Virus record (IMG/VR): IMGVR_UViG_3300033551_000017
Span: 1 to 39,423 of that record
Length of the DNA: 39,423 bases
Source: a virus
Direction: 5' to 3' (one strand)
A program made the position numbers and the translations under genes. Position 1 is the first letter of the stretch, and every line of letters begins with the position of its first letter. Shown here piece by piece: positions 31,492-39,423 of this stretch. The notes below the pieces were generated by a model, which did no database searches, was not told the origin of the DNA, and was given only the letters and a program-made list of their open reading frames with translations.

Positions 31492-32741
31492 CAGTTCCTC
31501 CTCCCACCCCTTCTTCTCCTACGATGCTTGGTTGTCTTCGATCGGATCTGCTTGACCTTCGACGGCCTGCTGACCCACTTGTGAGTACCGATTGTCATGT
31601 TACCGCCCGCTCCGTACGGGACGGAGGCACCGTCGGCGAGCCGGACGTTCCCCACACCCTCAGGCAGATTCAGGTATTCGAAGGGCTCCAGGTGGAAGAA
31701 CGGGATGATCTCGAAAGTCTTTGTCGCGTCCAGACCTGAGTCGGACTTCAACTCGGTGGTCGCCTGATCCAGCGTGCCCTTGAGCGTCTTGTTGTCATCG
31801 TTGACGACCACGAGGGGCATCGTCCGCGGAACAGTGACGGGTGGATTGGCCGCATTGGTGCGGGCGAGCGACTGCTCCGAGAGATCATTGTCCTTGGGCA
31901 ACGCGACGATGCTGTCATAGATGTAGGTCACGAGGGATTCGTCCCTCTCCGTACCCCTCTTGTTGACGGGAGTGCGGTGGCTGGTGACCTGCACGTAGTT
32001 GGAGAAGTCGGTGAAGGACGTCGAGGCCGAGGGGAGTGCCAGCATAGACTCGACCACGACCGGGTTCTTGGCACCCGAGTTGTCCTCGGCGATGGCCCAT
32101 CCCAGTCCGTCATAGTAGGCCCGCCAGTTCATCTCCTGCGCGGCGATGCGCTTGAACGCCTGCCACGGGGTCAGCGAGTCCTCACCCATGCCGACTGAGT
32201 AGACCCGACTCAACGTCTTCTGGGTCCTGGGGATCTTCATGAACTTCTCGCCCGTGCAATCCTGAAGAATTGACTTGAGCACAAGGTCTACGCGCTGGCC
32301 CTTCTTGTAGGTGCGTGGACGGACACCGTGGTCGGCGAGCAAGGACTTGTCCCCCATCTCGAGGGAGACCTCCGCACCAGAGCGGGCGACCGACGTGGGC
32401 AGCCCTACGATGCAGGACGTAAGGAAGTCGCCGTGACTCGGGACACTGACCTTGTGCCAGACCTGGATCAGCCGGTTGATCCAGAGAATACCACTCGGGT
32501 CGCGCAGGTAGTCGGTTCCGAAGTTCAACGCACCCTCCGGGTCAGACAGGATGACAGAACCCGTCCGGTGCGGTCCATCTCTTCCGTCCGAGTAGTTCAT
32601 CTGCCCGTCGAGCAGGTCCAACGTATCGACGTACTCTTGGTTGATCGTGAGCACATCGACCCAGACTCGATAGTCGTGGTCGTGCTGGAGATAGTGGTGA
32701 TAGGCAGCGAGAGCGTCAGGGCTGCGACCGGCGTGCTGCAC
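31491..32741 (-). CDS. minor tail (baseplate-hub-like) protein
   Basis: A 416-residue protein. It shows VWVDVLTINQEYVDTLDLLD and YSDGRDGPHRTGSVILSDPE near the start, and QAFKRIAAQEMNWRAYYDGL in the middle, a pattern of tail-tip or hub proteins of siphophages. The end is very basic (KTTKHRRRRRGGRR). The start is GTG 32741, two bases after the preceding stop. Much longer in-frame extension to 33134 would overlap the previous gene by about 390 nt and is rejected. Confidence 0.65.
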   Translation of the reverse strand: MQHAGRSPDALAAYHHYLQHDHDYRVWVDVLTINQEYVDTLDLLDGQMNYSDGRDGPHRTGSVILSDPEGALNFGTDYLRDPSGILWINRLIQVWHKVSVPSHGDFLTSCIVGLPTSVARSGAEVSLEMGDKSLLADHGVRPRTYKKGQRVDLVLKSILQDCTGEKFMKIPRTQKTLSRVYSVGMGEDSLTPWQAFKRIAAQEMNWRAYYDGLGWAIAEDNSGAKNPVVVESMLALPSASTSFTDFSNYVQVTSHRTPVNKRGTERDESLVTYIYDSIVALPKDNDLSEQSLARTNAANPPVTVPRTMPLVVVNDDNKTLKGTLDQATTELKSDSGLDATKTFEIIPFFHLEPFEYLNLPEGVGNVRLADGASVPYGAGGNMTIGTHKWVSRPSKVKQIRSKTTKHRRRRRGGRRN

Positions 32742-32743
32742 GG

Positions 32744-34534
32744 CTAGTCGTCCTTCCGCTGCCACCAGTTGAGCAGGATGAGGACCAGCGTGTCTTCGCA
32801 CTGAGGGTCGGGGTGGGTGTAGAAGACGTCGGTCGGGCTGTAGTCGCCGAAGATGATGGGCCAGTTGACCTTGCCGAAGATGAGTCGATACCGCAGCCCC
32901 GAGTCGGCGAGCGCCCACTTCTCGAGGGTGTCTTCGTCGTCGTTGAGCACGAGACCCTCGATGCCGCCCGAACGGGTGGTCCGCATCAGCCTGCGACGCA
33001 CCGTCTCGACCACGAGGCTGCCGTGGACCGGGGTGTGCAGGACCGACCCCTCCTCCGTGGTCTGCGACACCACGGGCACTCCGTTGTTCCCGAGAATCTC
33101 GATCTGCTTGCCCGTCCGCGGGTTCACCATCCACACGCTGCCGGTGACGAAGGTATCCGTGACCTCAGGACCGGCTCCCGAGGCCGTCCCGTTCGTCCGT
33201 GTGATCACGGACCATGTGTGCTCCTTCCGGGGCTCCGCGGTGTAGTCCCGGATGGTGAAGTTGGTGCCGGTGAAGAAGTCAGCAGCAGGAGCCCACTTGC
33301 GGGGGTTGCCGTCGTCGTCCCAGATGGACACCGCCTTGCCGTCACGCAAGAGTGAGATCTCGTCGGGGATGCCAAGTGCGCGGGTGCCGGTGATGACGGG
33401 GACAGGCTCGTCGAAAGAGACCCCGAGGTTCGTGATGCCCGGACCGGGGCCAGCGATGACGGTGTTAAACTCCTTCGTCACCTCCGACCAGACAGGTGCC
33501 CCCTCAGCCGCCACACGCGGGGAAATGGAGTCGGTTGTCCGCAGGACCATCAGGCCGTGGCCGTCCGGCAGAGGCACGCCGTTCGACGGGGTCCAGTCAC
33601 GGGTGTCAGATTCCAGGTTCCAGGTGGACGTCGAGAGCGCCTCGGAACCCTGCTGGAGTTCAGCCTGCCACGAGACCTGATCGCTCACCGTCCAGGTCAT
33701 GGTAGGGCTGCCGTCATCGGTGTCGTCGAGCGGGGTGACGATGACCGGCTCCTCGATGGGCTCGTAGGAGTAGAACACCCATGGACTCCACAGGCTCGTA
33801 CCGCCCCCTCCAGACGTCTGGACGCGCCAGTAGATGGTTTGCCCCACCGCCGCCACGGGCGCTCCCCCAGCGGGCACGTAGCGACCCGTGGTGGCCGGGA
33901 TGGAGCCGGTGTCGAACGTGATGCCGGCGACCGTGCCGTCCGAGGAGTACTGGATCTTCTGGTGATCCATGTCCTGGTCGCCCGTGTATGTCAGGATGGG
34001 ATTGGGCACCGAGACCGCCCCGCCCTGCGGAGACAGACCGACCGGCTTGTCGTTCGGGGTGTAGTAGTCCACCACCATGACCGGCTTGTTGATCGATGCC
34101 GAGGAACCGCGCAGGTTGATCGTGTCGGCGATGGTGGTGTCAAGCGCCAGCCCGTTCCGGCTCCTGGTGTTGACCCACGCCGTGACGACGAAGGAGTAGA
34201 GCGCGTCCTTGACCGGGTCGGTGATCGAGGTCGTCGTGATGACGGCACCGAGCGCAGGTCGGCCGTCCCACTTGACCGAAGACTTCCAGGACTCGTCGAT
34301 CGGGAGGATGCGGATGGGCGTCGCACCAGCCTCAGCCTCGGCCGTCCAGAACTTCACGGTCGCCGTCGTGACCACGGCTCCCACGGGAATCTTGTCGACC
34401 GGGACGCGGATCATGACCTTGTGCGTGGCCGGACCAGTGTCTTGGAGAGTCAGGACACCGGGTGACCCGACGGGGTACGCGGGCCGGTTCTCCTTGATGA
34501 GATACGTCGTGAGCGGGATGGTGATCTGCGGCAT
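32744..34534 (-). CDS. minor tail protein with DNRLRE-like and FnIII-like regions
   Basis: A 596-residue structural protein. The first 160 residues (VMIRVPVDKIPVGAVVTTAT, WTAEAEAGATPIRILPIDES, KPVMVVDYYTP) resemble the DNRLRE carbohydrate-binding-like beta domain. Repeated Ig/FnIII-like segments follow (QTIYWRVQTSGGGGTSLWSP and similar), and a compact C-terminal part. Such proteins sit at the tail tip and may touch the cell surface. The start is ATG 34534 with GGGAGCC upstream, one base after the tape measure stop. Confidence 0.7.
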   Translation of the reverse strand: MPQITIPLTTYLIKENRPAYPVGSPGVLTLQDTGPATHKVMIRVPVDKIPVGAVVTTATVKFWTAEAEAGATPIRILPIDESWKSSVKWDGRPALGAVITTTSITDPVKDALYSFVVTAWVNTRSRNGLALDTTIADTINLRGSSASINKPVMVVDYYTPNDKPVGLSPQGGAVSVPNPILTYTGDQDMDHQKIQYSSDGTVAGITFDTGSIPATTGRYVPAGGAPVAAVGQTIYWRVQTSGGGGTSLWSPWVFYSYEPIEEPVIVTPLDDTDDGSPTMTWTVSDQVSWQAELQQGSEALSTSTWNLESDTRDWTPSNGVPLPDGHGLMVLRTTDSISPRVAAEGAPVWSEVTKEFNTVIAGPGPGITNLGVSFDEPVPVITGTRALGIPDEISLLRDGKAVSIWDDDGNPRKWAPAADFFTGTNFTIRDYTAEPRKEHTWSVITRTNGTASGAGPEVTDTFVTGSVWMVNPRTGKQIEILGNNGVPVVSQTTEEGSVLHTPVHGSLVVETVRRRLMRTTRSGGIEGLVLNDDEDTLEKWALADSGLRYRLIFGKVNWPIIFGDYSPTDVFYTHPDPQCEDTLVLILLNWWQRKDD

Positions 34535-34535
34535 C

Positions 34536-37500
34536 TCAGGCTCCCTGCCATGCGAGGTTGTCCGAGGCGTCGATCCGACCGTCCGCCACCTCTTCGACGT
34601 AGGCCAGGAAGTCGCGGGCACCCACGCGGAGAATCACCGTGCTGGGAAGTCCGCTGCCCATCATCTTCTTGCTCTCCTTGTTCGAGTAGATCCTCGACCC
34701 ACGGGGAGGAGCCATGAGTTCGGGGCCACCCTCGCCAACGGCGATCAGACCACCCGGAGCGATACCGCCCTTCTCGAAGCCGGGAATGGTGAACCCGATC
34801 TTCTTGCCCAGCACGTTGAACGACAGGTCCTTCGGGAGACCGATGGCGCTGTTGATACCGTTCTTCAGGCTAGTGGCGACACTGGAGGCCATATCGCCGA
34901 TGGCGGTGATTCCGCTTCGGATGCCCTCGAGGATCTTGCCACCCAGCGTCTTGCCCGCGTTGAGCAGGCTAGAGCCGAGGTTGAGCAACTTGCCGGGGAG
35001 ACCCCGGATGATGTTCACAACCGACTCGACGATGTCGCCGGCAATATTCTTCAGGGTGCCGATCCCCGACCGGATGGCGCTGCCCAACTTCGTGACGGCC
35101 TGACCGCCCAGAGTGAGCAGGCGTCCGGGCAGTTTCGCGATCCAGTTGAGGACGCCCTCGACGATTCTGCCAGCCGCTGAAAGAACCTTCGGGGTGCCCT
35201 TGACGACGGCGCTCCCCAACTTCTGGACTGCCTTCATGCCGAGATCGAGCAGGCGACCGGGCAACTTCAGGATCCACTTGATGATGTTGAGGTAGAGTTT
35301 GCCGACCGCCATCAGCACCTTCGGGCCGTTCTTGACCACGGCCTTCCCCAGCCACACGATCGCCTGCCCACCGAGCCTGAGCAACTTGAACGGCAGCGTC
35401 ACGAAGAACTTGAGGACACTGACGACCAACTTGCCGATCCCCGCCAGGAGTCCCGGTACCGCCTTCGCGATGCCACTGCCCAGCCCCTTGAGCAAGCCCA
35501 TCCCGATCTTCGCCAGTTTCGCCGGGGCGAAGAACGTGATGAACAGCCCGAACGCGCCCTTCAGCAGCGGGCCGAGGCCGGAGAACATCTGCTTCAGCCC
35601 TTCCCAGACCTTGCCGAAGTCCAGGGTGAACAGGCCGACCAACACGTTGATGAGGCCGGCGATGATGGAGCCGAGCCCCTTGATCACGTTCCCCAGCGAC
35701 TTGAAGCCGTAGATGATGGTGTCCAGGACCAGACCGATGGCGAGTTCGGCGATCTTGTCGAGGATGTCGAAGACGAAGCCGAACGCCGAGCCAGCCGCAT
35801 CTGCGACAGGGGCCAGCGGCTTGAGGGCGGTGCCGATCTCCTTGAACGCACCGGAGAGGTTCTTCCACACCCCCTTCATCGCGTCCCAGACCCCACCCAA
35901 CTTCGCCTGGAGATCCTTGGACTTGGAGATGATGATGCCGATCCAGACCGCGATGCCTACCGGCCCTGCGAACTTCACGAACCGGGCGAGGATGCCCATC
36001 ACGGGCTTGAACACGCTGGCAAGTCTGCTGACCTTGGACGCCGTCTGCCCCGTGGCCGCGCTGGTCTTGGAGAAGAACCCGGTGACCCCGCTGAAGACGG
36101 ACTTCACCTTGCCCACGATCTTGAGCAGGAACGCCCATGCTCGAGACAGGAAGCCCATCTTCTTCGCCGCGCCAGCGGCGGCGTTCCCAGCCGCGTTCGC
36201 GCCGCCGCCCGTCCCCTTGAGGATGTTGATGAGAAGTTTGAACTTGAGGAGTTTGAAGAGGACGGAGAACACGCCGCCCACCTGCCCGATCAGGCTACCG
36301 AGCAGGATGTTGAGAGACACGACGCCGATGGTGATGGCGAGGAAGAGGCTGCTCACCGGCTGAAGCGCCTCGGAAAGAGTGACGAAGGCCGACACGATCT
36401 TGTCCAGCGGCAACTTGCCGAGAAGGTTGAACGCCCCCTCCAGCGTCTTCAGGAACGACGTGATGACGCGGGGGTCGGCGAGTTCAGCGAGGACCTTGAA
36501 CACCGCCTCGACGGTGTGTCCCAACTGCTTCATCACGCCGACCGACTGCTCGGCCCACTTCGCGATGGCGTTCTTCCCGCCCACGCTGTTCGTCCAGTCC
36601 TCGAACCGCTGGGTGACATCCACCAGCATCTGGAGGAACGTGTTCGTGGAGGGGTTCGCGATGTTGAACACGTTGAGAATGGCCGAGCCGAGATTGCCCA
36701 GCGTCTTGAAGAGGAGGCCCGCCGTCTTCTCGGCCCCCTTCATCATGTCGTCGATCCGCTTGCCGAAGCCTGCTTCCTTCGTCCAGGACTGGAACGACTT
36801 CGCCATATCGGTGATGCGGCCAGAGAGACGAATGGCTGAGGGGGTCAGCGCGTTGACGAGCCGCAGGAACCCGTCGAGGAACGGGACCACGGCCTTGGAC
36901 AGCGCCCCGAACACCTTCGCGTTGTTCGCGAAGAACTTGTTGAGGGTCTTGACGCCTGCCCCCGAGTTGGCGTAGTTGAGAACACCCTTCGCCAGACCGT
37001 TCAACTGGTCGGCCATCAAGCCGAGACCGCGCTGGATCACGCCCGTATTGCGGAGTTTCTCGATGCCCTCGCTCAGCCCGGCGAACAACTTCGGCCAGAT
37101 GGCAGCCCGCATCTCGTTAGAGAGTTTCCGGGTCGCCATGACCGCGTTCTGCATCGACTTCGGCATATCCGCGAGCATCTCTTTGAGTGCTTTCGGATTG
37201 GTCTCGGACACCGCCTGAGCGAAGCCCCGCATACCGACCTTGAGGGTGAGACTGGCGACACCGAGGCTGGTGAAGACGGGGAGCAGGGCGTACGACGACT
37301 GGAGGGTGGAGTAGAGCGACCCGGCCAGCATGGTCGCGGCACCGGACACGGCGCTGATCGCGGAACCCATGTGAGGAGCGCCCGTCGTGATCACGCCGAG
37401 GAGGGAGCGCCACGCGGTGACCGCGTCCTTGCCGATCGACTGGTAGACCTTGCGGTTCCGCTCGCCCACCGCAGCCAGACTCTTGCTCAGGCTCGACAAC

Positions 37501-37601
37501 TGTCGGTGAATCTGCTTCCCGACCTGACCGACAGACTTGTCGTCGAACTTGAGATTGACGTCGACGTGTGCCCCGCCGACGCGTGGACCGAGCCCCGGCA
37601 T
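34536..37601 (-). CDS. tail tape measure protein
   Basis: A 1021-residue protein with long helices, hydrophobic segments in the middle (for example LFLAITIGVVSLNILLGSL) and a compact Gly-rich end. Residues about 735-880 hold three complete and one partial 44-residue repeat beginning LPG[RK]LL[DTN]LG, each with KLGSAV and a hydrophobic helix (GVLNWIAK, SVVNIIRG). At 1.5 angstrom per residue the full protein would span about 150 nm, the size of a siphovirus tail. It lies just after the tail chaperones and the gp10-like gene, as usual for a tape measure. Confidence 0.85.
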   Translation of the reverse strand: MPGLGPRVGGAHVDVNLKFDDKSVGQVGKQIHRQLSSLSKSLAAVGERNRKVYQSIGKDAVTAWRSLLGVITTGAPHMGSAISAVSGAATMLAGSLYSTLQSSYALLPVFTSLGVASLTLKVGMRGFAQAVSETNPKALKEMLADMPKSMQNAVMATRKLSNEMRAAIWPKLFAGLSEGIEKLRNTGVIQRGLGLMADQLNGLAKGVLNYANSGAGVKTLNKFFANNAKVFGALSKAVVPFLDGFLRLVNALTPSAIRLSGRITDMAKSFQSWTKEAGFGKRIDDMMKGAEKTAGLLFKTLGNLGSAILNVFNIANPSTNTFLQMLVDVTQRFEDWTNSVGGKNAIAKWAEQSVGVMKQLGHTVEAVFKVLAELADPRVITSFLKTLEGAFNLLGKLPLDKIVSAFVTLSEALQPVSSLFLAITIGVVSLNILLGSLIGQVGGVFSVLFKLLKFKLLINILKGTGGGANAAGNAAAGAAKKMGFLSRAWAFLLKIVGKVKSVFSGVTGFFSKTSAATGQTASKVSRLASVFKPVMGILARFVKFAGPVGIAVWIGIIISKSKDLQAKLGGVWDAMKGVWKNLSGAFKEIGTALKPLAPVADAAGSAFGFVFDILDKIAELAIGLVLDTIIYGFKSLGNVIKGLGSIIAGLINVLVGLFTLDFGKVWEGLKQMFSGLGPLLKGAFGLFITFFAPAKLAKIGMGLLKGLGSGIAKAVPGLLAGIGKLVVSVLKFFVTLPFKLLRLGGQAIVWLGKAVVKNGPKVLMAVGKLYLNIIKWILKLPGRLLDLGMKAVQKLGSAVVKGTPKVLSAAGRIVEGVLNWIAKLPGRLLTLGGQAVTKLGSAIRSGIGTLKNIAGDIVESVVNIIRGLPGKLLNLGSSLLNAGKTLGGKILEGIRSGITAIGDMASSVATSLKNGINSAIGLPKDLSFNVLGKKIGFTIPGFEKGGIAPGGLIAVGEGGPELMAPPRGSRIYSNKESKKMMGSGLPSTVILRVGARDFLAYVEEVADGRIDASDNLAWQGA

Positions 37602-37602
37602 C

Positions 37603-38037
37603 TCAGCGCGCCATCGCTACGAGCGCGTCCGCGAGGAACGGCTGCGCGGGAGTGCCGGGGTGCATGACGAAGTCGCGGTAGACGATGTCGCCACCTGACC
37701 CCTGGAACTTCATGACCTTTCGGTTGGACGGCCAGCGGGGCGAGGGGCCGGTTCCCTCGTGAACGTAGTACCCGTGGTCGGTTCCAGCAGAGACCGCGAA
37801 GCCGAACGAGAACCGGCCCTTCTCGTCGCGGTTCTGGTCGACCCGGATTGTCGCCTTCAGCGCCCCGGTCTTGACAGGGGCGAGGCTACGCGCCATGCTT
37901 GCCACGGCCTCTGCCTTCTTGCGGAGGTGGCGCTCAGGGCCGGATGCGGGGTGGAAGACATTCACGTAGACGAGGGGAGGTGGGTCCATGACTACCGTCG
38001 CTCCGCCGCCGACGTAGACGCCGCTTGCGCCTGCCAT
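37603..38037 (-). CDS. HK97 gp10-like tail completion protein
   Basis: A 144-residue protein. RHLRKKAEAVASMARSLAPV and KTGALKATIRVD near the middle, YYVHEGTGPSP, and PGTPAQPFLADALVAMAR at the end are the pattern of HK97 gp10-like tail-completion/neck proteins. Its place is unusual: gp10-like genes normally precede the tail chaperones, but here it is between them and the tape measure. GGGAGGTGGG precedes ATG 38037. Confidence 0.7.
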   Translation of the reverse strand: MAGASGVYVGGGATVVMDPPPLVYVNVFHPASGPERHLRKKAEAVASMARSLAPVKTGALKATIRVDQNRDEKGRFSFGFAVSAGTDHGYYVHEGTGPSPRWPSNRKVMKFQGSGGDIVYRDFVMHPGTPAQPFLADALVAMAR

Positions 38038-38052
38038 GAACCCACCTCCCGC

Positions 38053-38316
38053 CTACTTGTCTGAGGAATCCTTCATCTGGGACCGGTCCCACTCACGAAG
38101 AGCAGTGTAGTCCTTGGTTTGGTTGAGGTACAGACGAACCTGCTGCGGCTTGTCTTCCTTCATCTGCTCGATCGTGGTCAGGTGAACCATCCAGAGCATT
38201 TCTGCGAATGAGAACTCCTTCCACCGAACACCGTTGAGGTTCCAGGACGTGACGAGGCTTATCCAGTTTTCCTGGATCCCTTCCCAGAGGGTGATTGCTG
38301 CGTCGTAGGGAAACCC
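38053..38316 (-). CDS. tail assembly chaperone, frameshifted T extension
   Basis: An open -1 frame begins at the slippery GGGTTTC (38316 to 38310 on the - strand) and continues to TAG at 38053-38055. It adds 85 residues (after the slip: PYDAAITLWEGIQENWISLV and further helical sequence ending MKDSSDK). The segment has no own start. Joined to the G part it would give a protein of about 196 residues. This is the standard G/GT arrangement of siphophage tail chaperones, which keep the tape measure and tail tube in order. Confidence 0.8.
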   Translation of the reverse strand, partial: GFPYDAAITLWEGIQENWISLVTSWNLNGVRWKEFSFAEMLWMVHLTTIEQMKEDKPQQVRLYLNQTKDYTALREWDRSQMKDSSDK

Positions 38317-38642
38317 GTCCAGATCCCCATCAGTGCCTCAGAGATCGCCTGCTGGGGGCCGAGGCCGTAGCCCTTCTCGATCCACTCGGCCTGCTGCGCG
38401 GGCTTGACGAGCATCTCGGACATCGCCTTCGTGAAGCCGGCGAGAGCCTCCTTGAAGGCCGAGCCCCCGAAGTCGTCGTCCTCGAACTTGGTGAACTTCT
38501 TGAGCGAGTCCACGAGGGTGGACCACTGCTCGGGCGAGGGGTCGGGGTGGAACTCCCACTCGATGCCGTCCCCGAGGTCAACCGGGATTGCCCGGAAGTC
38601 GAGGCCCAACTTGACTACGTCACGGCGTACTTCTTCAGTCAT
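38259..38642 (-). CDS. tail assembly chaperone, short (G) form
   Basis: A 127-residue protein: a helical, acidic N-terminal region (VRRDVVKLGLDFRAIPVDLG), MSEMLVKPAQQAEWIEKG, and a short end after the slippery site. AAAGGAGAACAGCG precedes ATG 38642. The longer G-T product arises by -1 slippage. It is the partner of the tape measure in tail assembly. Confidence 0.8.
   Translation of the reverse strand: MTEEVRRDVVKLGLDFRAIPVDLGDGIEWEFHPDPSPEQWSTLVDSLKKFTKFEDDDFGGSAFKEALAGFTKAMSEMLVKPAQQAEWIEKGYGLGPQQAISEALMGIWTGFPTTQQSPSGKGSRKTG
38310..38316 (-). promoter_or_regulatory. programmed -1 frameshift site GGGTTTC
   Basis: On the - strand the frame 0 codons are ACG GGT TTC CCT; the heptamer G-GGT-TTC fits X-XXY-YYZ exactly. 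After a -1 slip the frame reads GGG TTT CCC TAC and stays open for 85 codons, while frame 0 ends 16 codons after the site. Confidence 0.85.
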
Positions 38643-38670
38643 CGCTGTTCTCCTTTGTTCTAGCGATTGG

Positions 38671-38712
38671 CCGTGGGCCGGAGAGAACTAGAGGAGAACC
38701 TCCGGCCCACGG
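38671..38712. terminator. perfect 13-bp stem-loop before the tail chaperone genes
   Basis: 38671-38683 pairs with 38700-38712 without mismatch, with a 16-nt loop. It is between the stop of the upstream tail gene (38730) and the chaperone ribosome site. There is no T run after it, so it may be an attenuator or an RNA processing/stability element rather than a full terminator. Confidence 0.6.
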
Positions 38713-38729
38713 TAGCCGCAGCGTAGCAA

Positions 38730-39260
38730 TCACGCCGATTGGTCGACAGGCAACGGAGGAACCTGCACCTGCACGGTGAGGTCCACGAAGATGACGGAGC
38801 AGGTCCCAGGATCGCTGAGATCAGCCGAGATGTCGTCGATGCGGAGGTCCATGCCGGAGCAGGCCAACCCCTGCCAGAGCAACTCCACATCACGGAGTTG
38901 ATCCCCGGTGTGGTCGGTCAATGTTTCGTACGGCGGGAGGTTCCCGTTCTCGTCAATGATGGGGCGGCACCGGGCCAGCACCAGCCGGAACTGAGCGGCT
39001 GTCGCCCCGCCCTTGCAGGGACGGATACGCCGCACCTCGTCGAGCGTGGAAGCGTCCGCGTCGAAGAGACGGCGGAAGTGGATGCTGATCTCCCCATTGG
39101 CCTCCTCACCCAACTCTTCATCTTCGCACTCGCAGCACATGAAGATCACCGGGATGCCGTGCGTCTGGTAGACCTTGCACACCGGGCGCAGGTCATCGCT
39201 CAGAGCGTCTGAGGCTGCCGTCAGAAGCCTATCAGCCACCACGGCTAGGGCATCACGCAC
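38730..39260 (-). CDS. tail-terminator-like/head-tail connector protein
   Basis: A 176-residue protein. The N-terminal helix (ALAVVADRLLTAASDAL), a Cys-rich CCECEDEE, the beta-like ISIHFRRLFDAD, AQFRLVLARCRPIIDENG, and a C-terminal VIFVDLTVQVQVPP follow a pattern frequent in actinophage neck and tail-terminator proteins. A tail completion role is inferred from this and from position before the tail chaperones. It starts at a GTG that overlaps the end of the preceding gene by 8 nt. No major tail protein gene lies between it and the chaperones. Confidence 0.55.
   Translation of the reverse strand: MRDALAVVADRLLTAASDALSDDLRPVCKVYQTHGIPVIFMCCECEDEELGEEANGEISIHFRRLFDADASTLDEVRRIRPCKGGATAAQFRLVLARCRPIIDENGNLPPYETLTDHTGDQLRDVELLWQGLACSGMDLRIDDISADLSDPGTCSVIFVDLTVQVQVPPLPVDQSA
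39199..39213. repeat. CTCAGA-GCG-TCTGAG perfect palindrome
   Basis: Six-base arms around GCG inside the start of the tail-terminator-like gene. It contains the GTCTGAG core shared with the dispersed repeat. A related CAGAGCCCTCAGACCGC lies at 39271-39287, 58 nt away. Confidence 0.5.
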
Positions 39261-39423
39261 AACAGCCCCCCAGAGCCCTCAGACCGCCCCTGCGAGCCGT
39301 GGCGAGGTCAGGGGAATACACGGCGGCGGGCAACCGAGCGCCGTGCGGGTTGACAGCGTTGACCCACGCACCGAGTTCCGGGATGAAGGTGTTGATCTCG
39401 TCGTCCCGGAGCCGGACCGTGAT
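39253..39423 (-). CDS. C-terminal part of a gene cut by the window edge
   Basis: A - strand frame is open from the right edge to a TGA at 39253-39255, giving 56 residues (such as IPELGAWVNAVNPHGARLPA). It overlaps the next GTG start by 8 nt, so both are probably translated together. No function can be assigned; position suggests a head-tail connector or neck protein. Confidence 0.55.
   Translation of the reverse strand: MTVRLRDDEINTFIPELGAWVNAVNPHGARLPAAVYSPDLATARRGGLRALGGCCA

Noticed and set aside
31491-33134. Longer form of the hub-like protein starting at 33134
   Set aside because: The extra 131 codons lie inside the preceding tail gene in another frame and have biased, motif-free sequence; GTG 32741 fits the stop of that gene.
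1-39423. TET/JBP dioxygenase, DNA methyltransferase, tRNA, integrase and CRISPR
   Set aside because: Looked for through motifs and layout; none was recognised in this window.

Overview
This window is part of the genome of a double-stranded DNA phage with a long-tailed (siphovirus-like) virion that very probably infects a high-GC actinobacterium. The evidence is the high GC content, the tightly packed genes with ATGA/GTGA start-stop overlaps, frequent GTG starts, TAGGCT-type -10 boxes, a tape measure gene preceded by frameshifted tail chaperones, and several protein families typical of actinophages (DUF3846, DUF6275, small Cys-pair proteins). The exact host cannot be read from the sequence. 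No tRNA, integrase, CRISPR array or insertion sequence was seen. Both window ends cut through genes.

Positions 1-25164 are read on the + strand and hold the early, replication and modification genes. They fall into four blocks of about 6 kb. Each block starts with a copy of the same promoter-leader cassette (near 1459, 7115, 13146 and 19091): a dyad CTAGCC/GGCTAG overlapping a TAGGCT -10 box, then TAGGCAAC, a GC-rich hairpin (missing in copy 4), and a GAGAAAGG ribosome binding site. Block 1 has many small Cys-rich proteins, a SprT-like/DUF2786 protein and an SNF2-type helicase. Before it lie a papain-like protease, an HNH-like protein and a VRR-NUC nuclease. Block 2 has a MazG-like protein, a primase-helicase, an HTH protein and the first TET-associated-type glycosyltransferase (TAGT). 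Block 3 has DUF3846, a DUF2800 nuclease, the DUF2815 ssDNA-binding protein, a family A DNA polymerase and a 5-hydroxymethyl-dU DNA kinase helical-domain (aGPT-PPlase) protein. Block 4 has a thymidylate synthase-like/DUF1599-like/zinc-ribbon fusion, a second TAGT, a Stealth-like sugar-phosphate transferase, a GT2-like and a GT4-like glycosyltransferase.

Together these genes suggest that the phage makes a hypermodified pyrimidine, probably thymine-derived through 5-hydroxymethyl-dUMP, and decorates it with sugars using up to five transferases. This is an inference from gene families. The first hydroxylation or hydroxymethylation step and the final base are not proven, and no TET/JBP dioxygenase or DNA methyltransferase was recognised here.

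Positions 25260-39423 are read on the - strand and hold, in transcription order (right to left), a partial gene, a tail-terminator-like protein, the tail assembly chaperone pair with a canonical -1 slippery GGGTTTC, an HK97 gp10-like protein, the tape measure, three minor tail proteins, a small linker protein, a lysis cassette of small membrane proteins, and an amidase endolysin fused to an endonuclease/exonuclease/phosphatase-like domain. The two transcription units converge on a 21-bp inverted repeat at 25169-25258.
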